The notes under the pieces are model-generated. The model ran no database searches and had not been told where the DNA came from. It saw only the letters and a list, made by a program, of their open reading frames with translations. Both the position numbers and the translations under genes were made by a program. From a virus, in IMG/VR virus record IMGVR_UViG_3300047409_000613, positions 1 to 52,110 of that record: 52,110 nt of DNA. One strand, 5' to 3'. Below, one piece after another: positions 7,149 through 14,179 of the stretch; position 1 is the first letter of the stretch, and each line of letters begins with the position of its first letter.

Positions 7149-7441
7149 TGCTCGATCCTCAGCCGCGCTTCAAACCAGGCTCGCAAGCGGGTGCCTTCGC
7201 CGGCGGCGGCGATGTCGGCGCGGCGCGCGCGCAGCAGATCCGCTTTCGCCTGGCGGTGCACCTTCACGATGAACTGGCCCGCGACGACGTTGAGGGCCTC
7301 CACCGCGCCAGGCCGGACCCGGTCGAGGATCTCTACCTTCCCCAGGAGCTCGCGCGCGGCAGGCGACTGGGTCAGCGTGGTGGACTTCTTCGGCAGCCGC
7401 TGACGTGGCCGCTGACGCGCGAATAGCAGTGTCCGTCCCAT
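7139..7441 (-). CDS. Basic helical protein, 100 aa, first small gene after the repressor
   Basis: ATG 7439-7441 has a strong Shine-Dalgarno (AGAAGGAG, 7455-7462), but thirteen bases separate them and eleven of these are C (G on the plus strand). The product is basic with a helical pattern (PGAVEALNVVAGQFIVKVHRQAKADLLRARRADI). A longer frame runs back into the repressor gene but lacks a better start. Function unknown. Confidence 0.6.
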   Translation of the reverse strand: MGRTLLFARQRPRQRLPKKSTTLTQSPAARELLGKVEILDRVRPGAVEALNVVAGQFIVKVHRQAKADLLRARRADIAAAGEGTRLRAWFEARLRIEQCS

Positions 7442-7452
7442 GGGGGGGGGGG
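7442..7452. promoter_or_regulatory. Eleven-base homopolymer between ribosome binding site and start codon
   Basis: Eleven G on the plus strand (C in the mRNA) directly precede the ATG of the 100-aa gene. Tract-length change would alter the distance from AGAAGGAG to the ATG, so the tract could tune or switch translation, or it may be a place where the assembly is unreliable. Confidence 0.45.
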
Positions 7453-7460
7453 TGCTCCTT

Positions 7461-8006
7461 CTACGCTCCGACTTTTCCGCGAACGACACGCGCGGGCTGA
7501 CCCGCGGCGTCCTTCGGCGCAGCACTCTCGTCTTCCGACAACATGGCTTCGAATTCCGCGATCACCGTCGCGATCGCCTGACGCTTCTCCGGGTCGAGGC
7601 CGAGCAGTCGTCGCGACCATTCCGCGACGTCGTGACTCGAGGAGTCCTTGCCACGCCCGCGCCGCGCGCGCTCCTGAAGGACGCCGAGTGCGCGTTGCTT
7701 CACGCGCATCGGGGCGTGGTGGAACGCCTGCGCGACCTCGAGGTCTTCATCGTTGAGATCGGCGAGCAACGGATCGCTGGTATCGATGGCGCGCTTGCCG
7801 CTCGTGAGCGAGGACGGCGTCGTGCCGAGCATGCGCGCGATGCGATCGATCGTCCGCTGGCTGGGGTCCTGGGCCCCGCGCTCGAGCGCGCGGAGCGTGT
7901 TCGTCGTAATCCCGGCCTTCTTGCAGAAGTCGACTTTGTTCAGATCGAGCTTCGCGCGACCGGTCCGGAGGGTTTCGGCAAATTGCTGCAGCTGCTCAGG
8001 GGTCAT
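7461..8006 (-). CDS. CI-like repressor (XRE helix-turn-helix)
   Basis: 181 aa from ATG 8004-8006. Residues about 5-60 form an XRE domain (FCKKAGITTNTLRALERG, then IDRIARMLG). The C-terminal part (about 80-181) is helical and lacks the Ala-Gly cleavage site and Ser/Lys pair of LexA-type repressors, so induction by RecA-driven self-cleavage is not evident. The divergent Cro-like gene and the operator region upstream identify it as the lysogeny repressor. The start was chosen because a promoter ends six bases before it (leaderless mRNA); a longer start at 8078 lacks a ribosome site and would cover the promoter. Confidence 0.82.
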   Translation of the reverse strand: MTPEQLQQFAETLRTGRAKLDLNKVDFCKKAGITTNTLRALERGAQDPSQRTIDRIARMLGTTPSSLTSGKRAIDTSDPLLADLNDEDLEVAQAFHHAPMRVKQRALGVLQERARRGRGKDSSSHDVAEWSRRLLGLDPEKRQAIATVIAEFEAMLSEDESAAPKDAAGQPARVVRGKVGA

Positions 8007-8012
8007 CCCGCC

Positions 8013-8041
8013 ATTTTTTGACCCCGGTTCTGAGGCGTCAA
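8013..8041 (-). promoter_or_regulatory. Repressor promoter (leaderless transcript)
   Basis: On the minus strand TTGACG (8041-8036), a 17-base spacer and AAAAAT (8018-8013) form a sigma70-type promoter. Transcription would begin about seven bases further on, at the repressor ATG, giving a leaderless mRNA as for lambda cI from PRM. Confidence 0.55.
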
Positions 8042-8068
8042 CGCCAAACGGTTCGACGCGCAGTGCGA

Positions 8069-8085
8069 TACCTACCATGAGCAGT
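8069..8085. promoter_or_regulatory. Operator-like site, left copy
   Basis: ATACCTACCATGAGCAGT shares TACCT-n3-ATGAGCAGT with the site at 8128-8144, which lies in the opposite orientation. A nested inverted repeat (GTGCGATA 8063-8070 and TATCGCAC 8089-8096) surrounds it. Candidate binding site for the repressor or the Cro-like protein. Confidence 0.5.
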
Positions 8086-8101
8086 CACTATCGCACACTA
8101 C

Positions 8102-8130
8102 TTGACAACGCGCAATCAATTACCCATACT
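8102..8130 (+). promoter_or_regulatory. Rightward early promoter
   Basis: TTGACA (8102-8107), 17-base spacer, CATACT (8125-8130). It lies just before the Cro-like gene and its -10 end overlaps the right operator-like site, the layout expected of a lambdoid PR. Confidence 0.62.
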
Positions 8131-8144
8131 GCTCATTACAGGTA
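8128..8144. promoter_or_regulatory. Operator-like site, right copy
   Basis: ACTGCTCATTACAGGTA is the inverted counterpart of the site at 8069-8085 (nine identical core bases plus the outer TACCT). It covers the -10 element and start region of the rightward promoter, so a bound protein would block early transcription. Confidence 0.5.
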
Positions 8145-8147
8145 ACT

Positions 8148-8363
8148 ATGGAACTCAAGACTGCCAGGCGGATTGCGCGTCTCACGCAACAGGAACTCGC
8201 CAAACGGGCCGGCGTCGACCCCGCCCTCATCTGCCGCCTGGAGGGCGGCAAGGGGCGGCGGCCCAGCTACGAGACGATCGTGCGCATCGCACGGGCGCTC
8301 AATCTGGCGCCCGACGAGCTGTTCCCGGTCGCCGACGTCGGCGACGTCAAGAGGTCCGCGTGA
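8148..8363 (+). CDS. Cro-like XRE regulator
   Basis: 71 aa, nearly all one XRE helix-turn-helix: RLTQQELAKRAGVDPALICRLE (about 10-31) and VRIARALNLAPDELF (about 46-60). Divergent from the repressor and first gene of the rightward early operon, so a Cro-type role (shutting off the repressor) is the natural reading. AGG eight bases upstream gives a weak ribosome site; the leader is very short. Confidence 0.85.
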   Translation: MELKTARRIARLTQQELAKRAGVDPALICRLEGGKGRRPSYETIVRIARALNLAPDELFPVADVGDVKRSA

Positions 8364-8563
8364 GCCGCGCCTATCTCCGTGGCGCCTCTCTCCGTCTCGC
8401 GTTCGTCGGCGAGCCGCCGGTCCACCCGATCGCCGTCGTCCTGCCGCGCCTCGTCTGCTGCTACTGCACGCCGCATCACGTCATGCGAGAGGGGCCCGAG
8501 CCGACCTCGCATGGCGCCTGCCCGATCGGCGTCGCCCGGTTCGAAGCGGGAGCGACGGCATGA
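8360..8563 (+). CDS. Cysteine-containing phage protein, 67 aa
   Basis: GTG start overlaps the stop of the Cro-like gene. The C-terminal half has CCYC, HHVMREGPEP and SHGACP, a pattern seen in small phage and mobile-element proteins (C-x2-C, then EGPEP.SHG.CP). Metal binding is likely; function unknown. Confidence 0.62.
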   Translation: MSRAYLRGASLRLAFVGEPPVHPIAVVLPRLVCCYCTPHHVMREGPEPTSHGACPIGVARFEAGATA

Positions 8564-8994
8564 CGGCCGCGAAGGGGCTCGAGGTGCACCGGCATTCCTT
8601 CGTGCGCGGCCGGCGCGCGAACGGCGGGTGCTACGGGCCGGGCGGCGCGTGGCTGCTGTCGACGTTCTCGCACTCGCACGAGGGCGGGAGCGCCCCGCAT
8701 CAGCATCCGGACATCGGCCCGGCGTCGTTCACGATCGACAAGGACGCGTGGGCGCGGGCCACCGGCCTGAAGGGCGGCGGCCGGAAGGTGTTCACCGCGG
8801 CGCCGACGGGCGAGCAGTTTGCGATCGTGGAGCTCGAGGCCTGGCAGACGACGTTCGAGGTGATCCTCGGCACGCCAACGCCGCCGGCCTGGGGCACCGG
8901 GCCCGGCGTCGCGTTACCGCTGCGCATGGTGCTGCAGTTCGGCATGACGGGCATCGTCCGCGTCGATCGTCCGACGCGAAAGCGAAACGCGTAG
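8560..8994 (+). CDS. Hypothetical protein, 144 aa
   Basis: ATG overlaps the preceding stop. The sequence has a His-rich loop (HSHEGGSAPHQHPDIG, about 38-53) in a mainly beta protein. No family recognised; the spacing of His residues could bind a metal. Confidence 0.58.
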   Translation: MTAAKGLEVHRHSFVRGRRANGGCYGPGGAWLLSTFSHSHEGGSAPHQHPDIGPASFTIDKDAWARATGLKGGGRKVFTAAPTGEQFAIVELEAWQTTFEVILGTPTPPAWGTGPGVALPLRMVLQFGMTGIVRVDRPTRKRNA

Positions 8995-9004
8995 GAGGCG
9001 CCGC

Positions 9005-9220
9005 ATGTCCTCGTCGACCCGCTGCTACACCGTCGCCGAACTCCTCGAGAAGCTCCAGCTCGCGCGCTCCACCTTCGACCAATTGAAGGGCGCCGGGCAA
9101 CTCCCCTTTCTCGAGGAGCTCCGCCCTCGCATTGGCCGCAAGCTCCGCTTCCGCGCGGACCTGGTCGATCGCTATCTCGAAGGGCGCCCCGTCATCCAGC
9201 CGGTCGCCAAGCGCGCCTGA
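9005..9220 (+). CDS. Excisionase/MerR-like helix-turn-helix protein
   Basis: 71 aa. CYTVAELLEKLQLARSTF (about 7-24) is a winged-helix recognition unit, followed by the wing RIGRKLRFRADLVDRYLEG, as in AlpA/Xis and helix-turn-helix domain 17 proteins. AGGAG sits eight bases before the ATG. It may be the excisionase partner of the integrase or an early regulator. Confidence 0.75.
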   Translation: MSSSTRCYTVAELLEKLQLARSTFDQLKGAGQLPFLEELRPRIGRKLRFRADLVDRYLEGRPVIQPVAKRA

Positions 9221-9225
9221 CCCCC

Positions 9226-9522
9226 ATGCTGACGATCCATCTCTTCACGCGGGCGGGCGACGAGATCCACACGGCGCGGATCCCGGCGCCGCCGCACGAC
9301 GACATGCCGGACGTGATCGTCTGGGGCGCGCGGCTGTTCGTAGTCCCCGACATCAACGGTCCCTCGATCATCACCCTGACGGACGGCGCGTACGTCGAGG
9401 CGCTCGTCTTCCAGCTCCCAGCTTCCAGCTGTCAGCCGACCGGGGCCGTCTACAACGCGACCGGCGGCGATCTGACGCCACCGCCGTGGCCGGCTGATCC
9501 TCGCGTGGGGGCCCGACGGTGA
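9226..9522 (+). CDS. Hypothetical protein, 98 aa
   Basis: Beta-rich N-terminal 65 residues (MLTIHLFTRAGDEIHTARI) and a Pro-rich tail with two Cys-free low-complexity stretches. Its stop overlaps the next GTG. No family recognised. Confidence 0.55.
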   Translation: MLTIHLFTRAGDEIHTARIPAPPHDDMPDVIVWGARLFVVPDINGPSIITLTDGAYVEALVFQLPASSCQPTGAVYNATGGDLTPPPWPADPRVGARR

Positions 9523-9680
9523 CGCCGCTGGCCGCCTCGATCCTCGGGTATTTCCTCGGCCTGGCCACGGGCGCCTTCCTCGTCGCGATCGTGCTGGTCA
9601 TGCGCGGCGGGCGGGACGTGCGCGACCACGATCGGCGCCGGGATGATCAGGCGCCGACGATCAAGAGGCGGGACTGGTGA
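9519..9680 (+). CDS. Single-pass membrane peptide, 53 aa
   Basis: GTG at 9519, overlapping the stop before it. Residues 4-28 are one hydrophobic helix (LAASILGYFLGLATGAFLVA), followed by a basic cytoplasmic tail. Overlap at both ends makes it likely real. Function unknown. Confidence 0.55.
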   Translation: MTPLAASILGYFLGLATGAFLVAIVLVMRGGRDVRDHDRRRDDQAPTIKRRDW

Positions 9681-9952
9681 GGAAGCGGGTCATGACGGTC
9701 GTGGCGACGTGGCTGGCCGTCACCGCGCTGTTGATCGCGTCGCTTCGCGGCTACTACGGCCAGGAGAAACCCGTCCGCGAGACGCGCATGTGGAAGATCG
9801 CCGACAACGTGAACGGCGCGCGGGTCGCGGTGATTGACACCGAGGGTGTGTGTCTCTACGTCGTGACGGGCGAGGTCTACGCGCAAGGCACCGTGCCGGC
9901 GGTCGCGGCCGTGCCGAAGACGCAGCTGCCAAAAGGAACGGGCTGCCAATGA
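9677..9952 (+). CDS. Secreted or membrane-anchored protein, 91 aa
   Basis: GTG overlaps the previous stop. Residues 5-24 form a signal anchor (MTVVATWLAVTALLIASLRG), the rest is a small beta domain (MWKIADNVNGARVAVIDTEG) ending in Cys. Could be exported. Family not recognised. Confidence 0.58.
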   Translation: MRKRVMTVVATWLAVTALLIASLRGYYGQEKPVRETRMWKIADNVNGARVAVIDTEGVCLYVVTGEVYAQGTVPAVAAVPKTQLPKGTGCQ

Positions 9953-9993
9953 CGCCGCCGGCCGGCAAGTCGGTGATTTCAGAACGGGGATAG
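9949..9993 (+). CDS. Possible 14-aa leader or remnant
   Basis: ATG at 9949 overlaps the stop of the preceding gene (ATGA) but the frame stops after 14 codons. It may be a gene remnant or simply the edge of the non-coding stretch that follows. Confidence 0.2.
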   Translation: MTPPAGKSVISERG

Positions 9994-10366
9994 CCGAGGC
10001 ACGAGCCGCGAGCGCGGGAACGGACAAGACAGGGCGCCGTCCCGCGTGATGACCGGTGTGAGGCTAGGGCGCGAACGATGTCCCCCCATGGGACAGCCCG
10101 GGTACGTGAGAAGGGCTGATCGGCCTCCATGGTGACGCAGAGGGTACGGCCTCGCTGACGCGTCGGTGCCCAGGTGGAGCGGGTGCCACAAAAGATCGGC
10201 CGTCGGTTCGCCGCTCGCCCGGATGTGAGTAGGCCGAGAACGCCAGCGTGAGGTGGGGACAACAGCAGGGCCCTGCGAGGCGTGACTGCCGGGGGAGAGA
10301 CCCGGCGCGGAAACAAGTCGGGGCTCGCCGACCGCTGGCACGGTGACGAGCCCCCTCCCTGGCTAA
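9994..10366 (+). ncRNA. Candidate structured non-coding RNA
   Basis: No frame here looks like protein, and the only long frames are on the minus strand with shuffled Arg/Pro/Ser-rich content. On the plus strand hairpins follow one after another: CGCGGGA 10013-10019 with TCCCGCG 10040-10046; TGTCCC 10079-10084 with GGGACA 10090-10095; AGCCC 10095-10099 with GGGCT 10113-10117; long-range CCTCGCTG 10150-10157 with CAGC/GAGG 10244-10253; the palindrome GCAGGGCCCTGC 10265-10276; GCCGGG 10288-10293 with CCCGGC 10301-10306; and a closing 8-bp stem GGGGCTCG 10320-10327 with CGAGCCCC 10347-10354. It matches no RNA family I can recall (not tmRNA, RNase P, group I or II intron). Confidence 0.5.
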
Positions 10367-10834
10367 GTGGAGATTGCCGTGCTGCTGCAGTTTACCAAAG
10401 CGATGCGCATTGAGGAATCCCCCCACCGGACCCACGCCCGGACAGCGGTCGCCCTGGCGCACGCGGACGTCGAGCGCGCCGCGCTGCTGGCACGCCTCAC
10501 GGAGTTCCTGGACGTCGAGCTCGGCGAGCTGGTCCAGTCCGCGGGGCTCGCCGGCGCGATCCTTCGCCTGGTCGATGAGATCCGCGCGGAGCGGCCGCCG
10601 ACGCCGTTCGAGATCGCGCACGTCGCTCACGCGCGGACGCTGCAGCTCGCGCGGAGCCGCGTCCGGTGTCACGCGGTCGCGAACGGGCACACGCTCGGCG
10701 TGTGGCGGACGGATCCGGCACGCCCCGGCTGCGAAGAGGCGCGTTGTACGCGCTGCGGCGCCGCCGCGGCGATCCCTCTTGGGACGGCGCGCGAGCACCT
10801 GGCCGACGCGCTCCTGCGCGGGTGCGAGCGGTAG
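10367..10834 (+). CDS. Hypothetical protein with C-terminal zinc site, 155 aa
   Basis: Helical N-terminal two thirds (ARTAVALAHADVERAALLARL, residues 26-46) and a C-terminal CHAVANGHTLGVW..C..ARCTRCGA segment that should bind zinc. The start is uncertain: GTG 10367 (used here), GTG 10379 or ATG 10403 are all possible and none has a clear ribosome site, perhaps because the preceding RNA structure matters. Confidence 0.58.
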   Translation: MEIAVLLQFTKAMRIEESPHRTHARTAVALAHADVERAALLARLTEFLDVELGELVQSAGLAGAILRLVDEIRAERPPTPFEIAHVAHARTLQLARSRVRCHAVANGHTLGVWRTDPARPGCEEARCTRCGAAAAIPLGTAREHLADALLRGCER

Positions 10835-11185
10835 ATGCCGACGACCGCCCCGAGCCGTGACGTCGTCGCGACGCGCGCCGCGGAACGGCGCCGCCGTCAA
10901 CACCGGGCGCTGCTGCGCACGCTCGGCCCGCTGGTGCTGCGCTGTCGCGCGTTCCTCGTCCGCGACCAGGGCAAGGCCGCTGACCTGGTCCGCGACGTCC
11001 TGCGGGCGCTCCTGCGCGTGTTGGGGCCCACGCCGGGCGTCTGCCGGGTCTGCGCCTGCAGCGAGCTGGACCCGTGTGACGTCAATCGGACCGGCGTCGC
11101 CTGCAGCTGGGCCGACGCGTCGCAGACGTTGTGCACCGCGCCGGCGTGTCGCCACCAGGCGTCGCTCGAGGACATCCGATCATGA
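10835..11185 (+). CDS. Cysteine-rich phage protein, 116 aa
   Basis: ATG follows the upstream TAG directly. Basic helical residues 1-60, then CRVCACSELDPC..G.ACSW......LCTAPAC, the cysteine pattern of a small zinc-binding motif (CRVC-x2-D-x-C-x-W-x-LC) common in phage early proteins. Function unknown. Confidence 0.65.
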   Translation: MPTTAPSRDVVATRAAERRRRQHRALLRTLGPLVLRCRAFLVRDQGKAADLVRDVLRALLRVLGPTPGVCRVCACSELDPCDVNRTGVACSWADASQTLCTAPACRHQASLEDIRS

Positions 11186-11541
11186 GGCCCGGCGCCGAGC
11201 GGATGGATACGTCGGGGTTCCACCACGGCCTGCGCGTGCGCATGGGCGCCCGCGGTCCCAAAGGCATGTTGCTGCGGTGCGAGCGGCGGGACGGCACCGG
11301 GTTCTACTGGAAGGTCCGCCTCAACACCGGCGAGTGGGTCTGGCCTGAAGGCCTGATCCTCGAGGGCCCGGGCACGCGCGTCGGCGTCTGCGAGCAGTGC
11401 GCGCTGCCGTTCATGACGGACCAGACCGGCGACGGGCTGTTGTGCCCGCGCTGCGACGAAGAGATCCACGGCACGCGCGCCCGCGCGGCCGACCCGACCC
11501 CCCCGCGCCGCCAGTGGGATGTGCGGCGCCGCCACCGCTAA
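11182..11541 (+). CDS. Zinc-ribbon protein, 119 aa
   Basis: ATG overlaps the previous stop. Residues 10-65 look like an SH3-like beta domain (GLRVRMGARGPKGMLLRCER, then FYWKVRLNTGEWVWPEG), residues 70-92 a zinc ribbon (CEQC...CPRC), and the tail is basic. Function unknown. Confidence 0.62.
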   Translation: MRPGAERMDTSGFHHGLRVRMGARGPKGMLLRCERRDGTGFYWKVRLNTGEWVWPEGLILEGPGTRVGVCEQCALPFMTDQTGDGLLCPRCDEEIHGTRARAADPTPPRRQWDVRRRHR

Positions 11542-11565
11542 CAACTAGGAAGGACACGTTCCACT

Positions 11566-12501
11566 ATGAGCACCGACACCGTCATCGACGACGCGCCGCC
11601 CATCGACGCGCTGCAGCTGCGTCGCCCCGATACGCCCGTCACGCTCAGCGAGCTCGCCGCGCTCAAGGGCGAGGCGATGGAAGTCATCGAGGCGCGCGTC
11701 CAGATCATCGAGACGCTGCGCAAGGCCGCCATTCGCATGACGAGCCCGGAGGACTGGCTGCTGTTCAAGTCGCCCGAGGAACAGGGCGGGCAGACCGTCG
11801 GGTATCTCCAGGACGCCGGCGCGGACCGCGTGCGCGACCTGTGGGGCATCGAGGTCTTCGGCGTGTCGATCCCGGAGAAGGTCGTCGGGAACGATCCGGC
11901 CGTCTTCCACTACCTGATTCGCGGGTCCGGCCGCTGCAAGCTGACGCGGCAGGTCATCGAGGAGGTCGAGGGCGGGCGCTCGTCGACCGACGACTTCTGT
12001 AAAGGCAAGACCGGGCTCGAGCTCGAGCTCGCGGTCCGCAAGGCCGCGCGCGCCAACCTGGACGGCGGCATCACGCGCGAGCTCGCCGGCATGAAGTCGG
12101 TCCCGATCGCCGACCTCGAGGCCGCCTGGGTCGGCACGCCGAAGAAGATCGAACACTGCCGGCGCGGCCGGGGCTTCGGCACGCGCGACGAACGCGTCGG
12201 CGGCGCGTCCGCGAAGGCGCCGGACGTCGAGCCGCCGGTGTGCCCGCACTGCCAGAGCAAGGGCGTGTACCGGCCGGCGAAGGACAACCGGAAGGCGTTC
12301 TACGGCTGCCCGCAGTACTCGAAACACCCAACCCAGAAGTTCATCATCGACGCGGAGAAGTGGGTCGCGGAGCACCAGGCGAAGCCGGCGGCCGCCGCGA
12401 CGCCAGCAAACGGCCAGGCGCCCGCCGGGAAGACCACGTCGCCGAGCGCCAACGAAATCTTCGGCGGGCCGCGCGATCGTGAACCGGGAGAAGAAGGGTG
12501 A
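11566..12501 (+). CDS. Possible DNA annealing/recombination protein
   Basis: 311 aa. An N-terminal helical region (25-60) precedes a conserved-looking core (DLWGIEVFG, about 91-99; ELELAVRKAARANLDGGITRELAG, about 152-174) of a type found in phage recombination proteins encoded next to a nuclease. CPHC (226-229), C248 and H254 make a topoisomerase-like zinc finger. The downstream overlapping gene is a Cas4/RecB-type nuclease, so an annealing-protein plus exonuclease pair is the best hypothesis. AAGGA lies upstream of the ATG. I cannot assign it firmly to RecT, Erf or Sak families. Confidence 0.6.
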   Translation: MSTDTVIDDAPPIDALQLRRPDTPVTLSELAALKGEAMEVIEARVQIIETLRKAAIRMTSPEDWLLFKSPEEQGGQTVGYLQDAGADRVRDLWGIEVFGVSIPEKVVGNDPAVFHYLIRGSGRCKLTRQVIEEVEGGRSSTDDFCKGKTGLELELAVRKAARANLDGGITRELAGMKSVPIADLEAAWVGTPKKIEHCRRGRGFGTRDERVGGASAKAPDVEPPVCPHCQSKGVYRPAKDNRKAFYGCPQYSKHPTQKFIIDAEKWVAEHQAKPAAAATPANGQAPAGKTTSPSANEIFGGPRDREPGEEG

Positions 12502-13511
12502 GCGGCGAGATCGCCCCGGCGCTCGCGCCGAGTGACATCGCGGCCACCGTCGAGAAGGCCTGGCAGGCGTTCCTGCTCGCCGATCGCCGGGCGCCGAACG
12601 CGCACCCGACGCACGTCTACGCCTCGGCCTGGCGCGTCTGCGAGCGCCGCATGGTGTACGAGGCCACCGTCCCCGAACAGCAGCCGCCCTTCGACGCGTT
12701 CACGCTCGCGCGGTTCCGGCGCGGCAACGATCGCGAGCGGGACCTGCTCGCCGATCTCTCACGGATCGGCCGCAACGCCGAGCCCGCGTTCTCCATCATC
12801 GGGCAGCAGGACCAGTTCAAGGTGCGCGACCGCAAGGGCCGCTACGTGATTAGCGGGAAGGTTGACGCGTTCCTGGCGATCGGTAACATGCGCGCGCCGC
12901 TCGAGGTGAAGGCCTGGTCGCCGCTGCTTGTCGATCGCATCGAGACGTTCGCGGATCTCTTCGACAGCCCCTGGACGCGCAGCGGCGCGCACCAGCTGAT
13001 CTCGTACTTGTACGGCCACGCGGATCCCGTCGGGTTCATGGTGCTCGATCGCAGCGGCATCCCGAAGCTGCTCCCGGTCGTCCTCGACGAGCACCTCGAC
13101 AAGATGGAGGAGTTCCTCACAAAGGCCGAACGCGTCGTCGATCACGCCCAGGCGGGCACGCTCCCTGGGTTCCTCGAGGGCGACGCGGCGGAGTGCAAGC
13201 GCTGCCCGTTCTTCGGGGGCGTGTGTCAGCCGCCGCTCGACGCCGTCGGCGCGCAGCTGCTGAACGACCCCGAGCTCGAGGCCGCGCTCGAGCGGCGCGA
13301 AGCCCTGAAGGCCGCCGGTTACGAGTTCCTCGATCTCGACAAGGAGATTAAGGCGCGGCTGCGCGGCTGCGAGAGCGGCATCGCGGGCAAGTTCCAGATC
13401 ACCGGCACCTGGGGGAAGAGCTCGCACCTGGAGCTGCCGGCCGCGCTCAAGAAGCAGTACACGGTTTCGGATCCGAAAGGCAAGTTCACCCTCGACATCA
13501 CCCGGTTGTAG
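12498..13511 (+). CDS. Cas4/RecB-like PD-(D/E)xK nuclease
   Basis: 337 aa from GTG 12498, overlapping the previous stop. The nuclease core shows GKVD (D123), EVK (E136, K138) and QLISY (Q166-Y170), the motifs of the RecB/lambda-exonuclease fold. Cys48 and CKRC...C (C233, C236, C243) match the four cysteines that hold the Fe-S cluster in Cas4/AddB-type nucleases. It should degrade or trim DNA ends, probably together with the preceding annealing-protein candidate in phage recombination. Confidence 0.82.
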   Translation: MSGEIAPALAPSDIAATVEKAWQAFLLADRRAPNAHPTHVYASAWRVCERRMVYEATVPEQQPPFDAFTLARFRRGNDRERDLLADLSRIGRNAEPAFSIIGQQDQFKVRDRKGRYVISGKVDAFLAIGNMRAPLEVKAWSPLLVDRIETFADLFDSPWTRSGAHQLISYLYGHADPVGFMVLDRSGIPKLLPVVLDEHLDKMEEFLTKAERVVDHAQAGTLPGFLEGDAAECKRCPFFGGVCQPPLDAVGAQLLNDPELEAALERREALKAAGYEFLDLDKEIKARLRGCESGIAGKFQITGTWGKSSHLELPAALKKQYTVSDPKGKFTLDITRL

Positions 13512-13519
13512 GAGATCCC

Positions 13520-13705
13520 GTGGCCACAAAGAAGAATCCCGCGGACGCGGCCGTCGCGTTTTTCGAGACGGCGCCGATCGACGTCGCCGTGCAGGTCCTC
13601 GCGATCTGTAAGGGCATCGTGCAGCGCCGGTCGCCGAAGGTGAAGTCTCCGCGCGCCAGCACGAGGACCGCGGCCACGTCCGCGCAGGACGTCGCGACCC
13701 GGTGA
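13520..13705 (+). CDS. Small basic protein, 61 aa
   Basis: GTG with AGGAG seven bases upstream. Residues 8-32 form one helix (DAAVAFFETAPIDVAVQVLAI), the remainder is a basic tail. Lies between the nuclease and the YdaU-type gene. Function unknown. Confidence 0.58.
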   Translation: MATKKNPADAAVAFFETAPIDVAVQVLAICKGIVQRRSPKVKSPRASTRTAATSAQDVATR

Positions 13706-13719
13706 CCCACCGGTGACTA

Positions 13720-14133
13720 ATGGCCTCGTCGTCCGATCGTCCGCCGCCCCTGCAGTTGCCGTACTACCCGAAGTACGTCGACGACTGGCTGTCGTCGCTG
13801 ACGATCGCGGGGTTAACGCTCGAGCAGGAGGGCGCGTACGACCGACTCTTGATGCACCAATGGAAGTCGCCCGACTGCTCGCTGCCGGACTCGGACCAGA
13901 CGCTCGCGCAGTACTCGCGACTCGGGGCCCGCTGGCGGAAAGTGGGCCGGCCGATCATCGACGCGTGTTTCGTCGCGATCGAGGGCGGGCGACTCCGCAA
14001 CGAGAAGCTGTACCAGCTCTGGCTGGACGCGCAGGACAAGAGCGTCAAAGCCCGCGCCGCCGCCGACGCGCGATGGACGAAAGTCCGGCAGGGCCGGCTG
14101 CCGATGTCGTCCAACGGTGGGGACAATTCGTGA
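13720..14133 (+). CDS. YdaU-type (DUF1376) replication protein, ends early
   Basis: 137 aa with the DUF1376 signature near the N-terminus: PYYPKYVDDWLSS, then LTLEQEGAYDRLLMHQW and CSLPDSDQ. These proteins act in phage DNA replication and are usually longer, with a low-complexity tail. Here TGA 14131-14133 stops the frame, yet the same frame continues with a tail typical of the family (HADAYADASANA) to TAG 14194-14196. The stop may be a recent nonsense change, and repeats in the tail DNA may be part of an origin. Confidence 0.82.
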   Translation: MASSSDRPPPLQLPYYPKYVDDWLSSLTIAGLTLEQEGAYDRLLMHQWKSPDCSLPDSDQTLAQYSRLGARWRKVGRPIIDACFVAIEGGRLRNEKLYQLWLDAQDKSVKARAAADARWTKVRQGRLPMSSNGGDNS

Positions 14134-14143
14134 CAGGTGTCGC

Positions 14144-14179
14144 ATGCGGACGCATATGCGGACGCATCTGCGAACGCAC
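14144..14179. repeat. Tandem 12-mer repeats (candidate origin iterons)
   Basis: ATGCGGACGCAT occurs twice head to tail (14144-14155 and 14156-14167) and a degenerate third copy follows to 14179. They lie in the tail of the YdaU-type replication gene, as lambda iterons lie within gene O. Confidence 0.45.

Noticed and set aside
9720-10341. Minus-strand frames across the hairpin-rich stretch
   Set aside because: They are Arg/Ser/Pro-rich, overlap two plus-strand genes, have no ribosome site and no recognisable domain.
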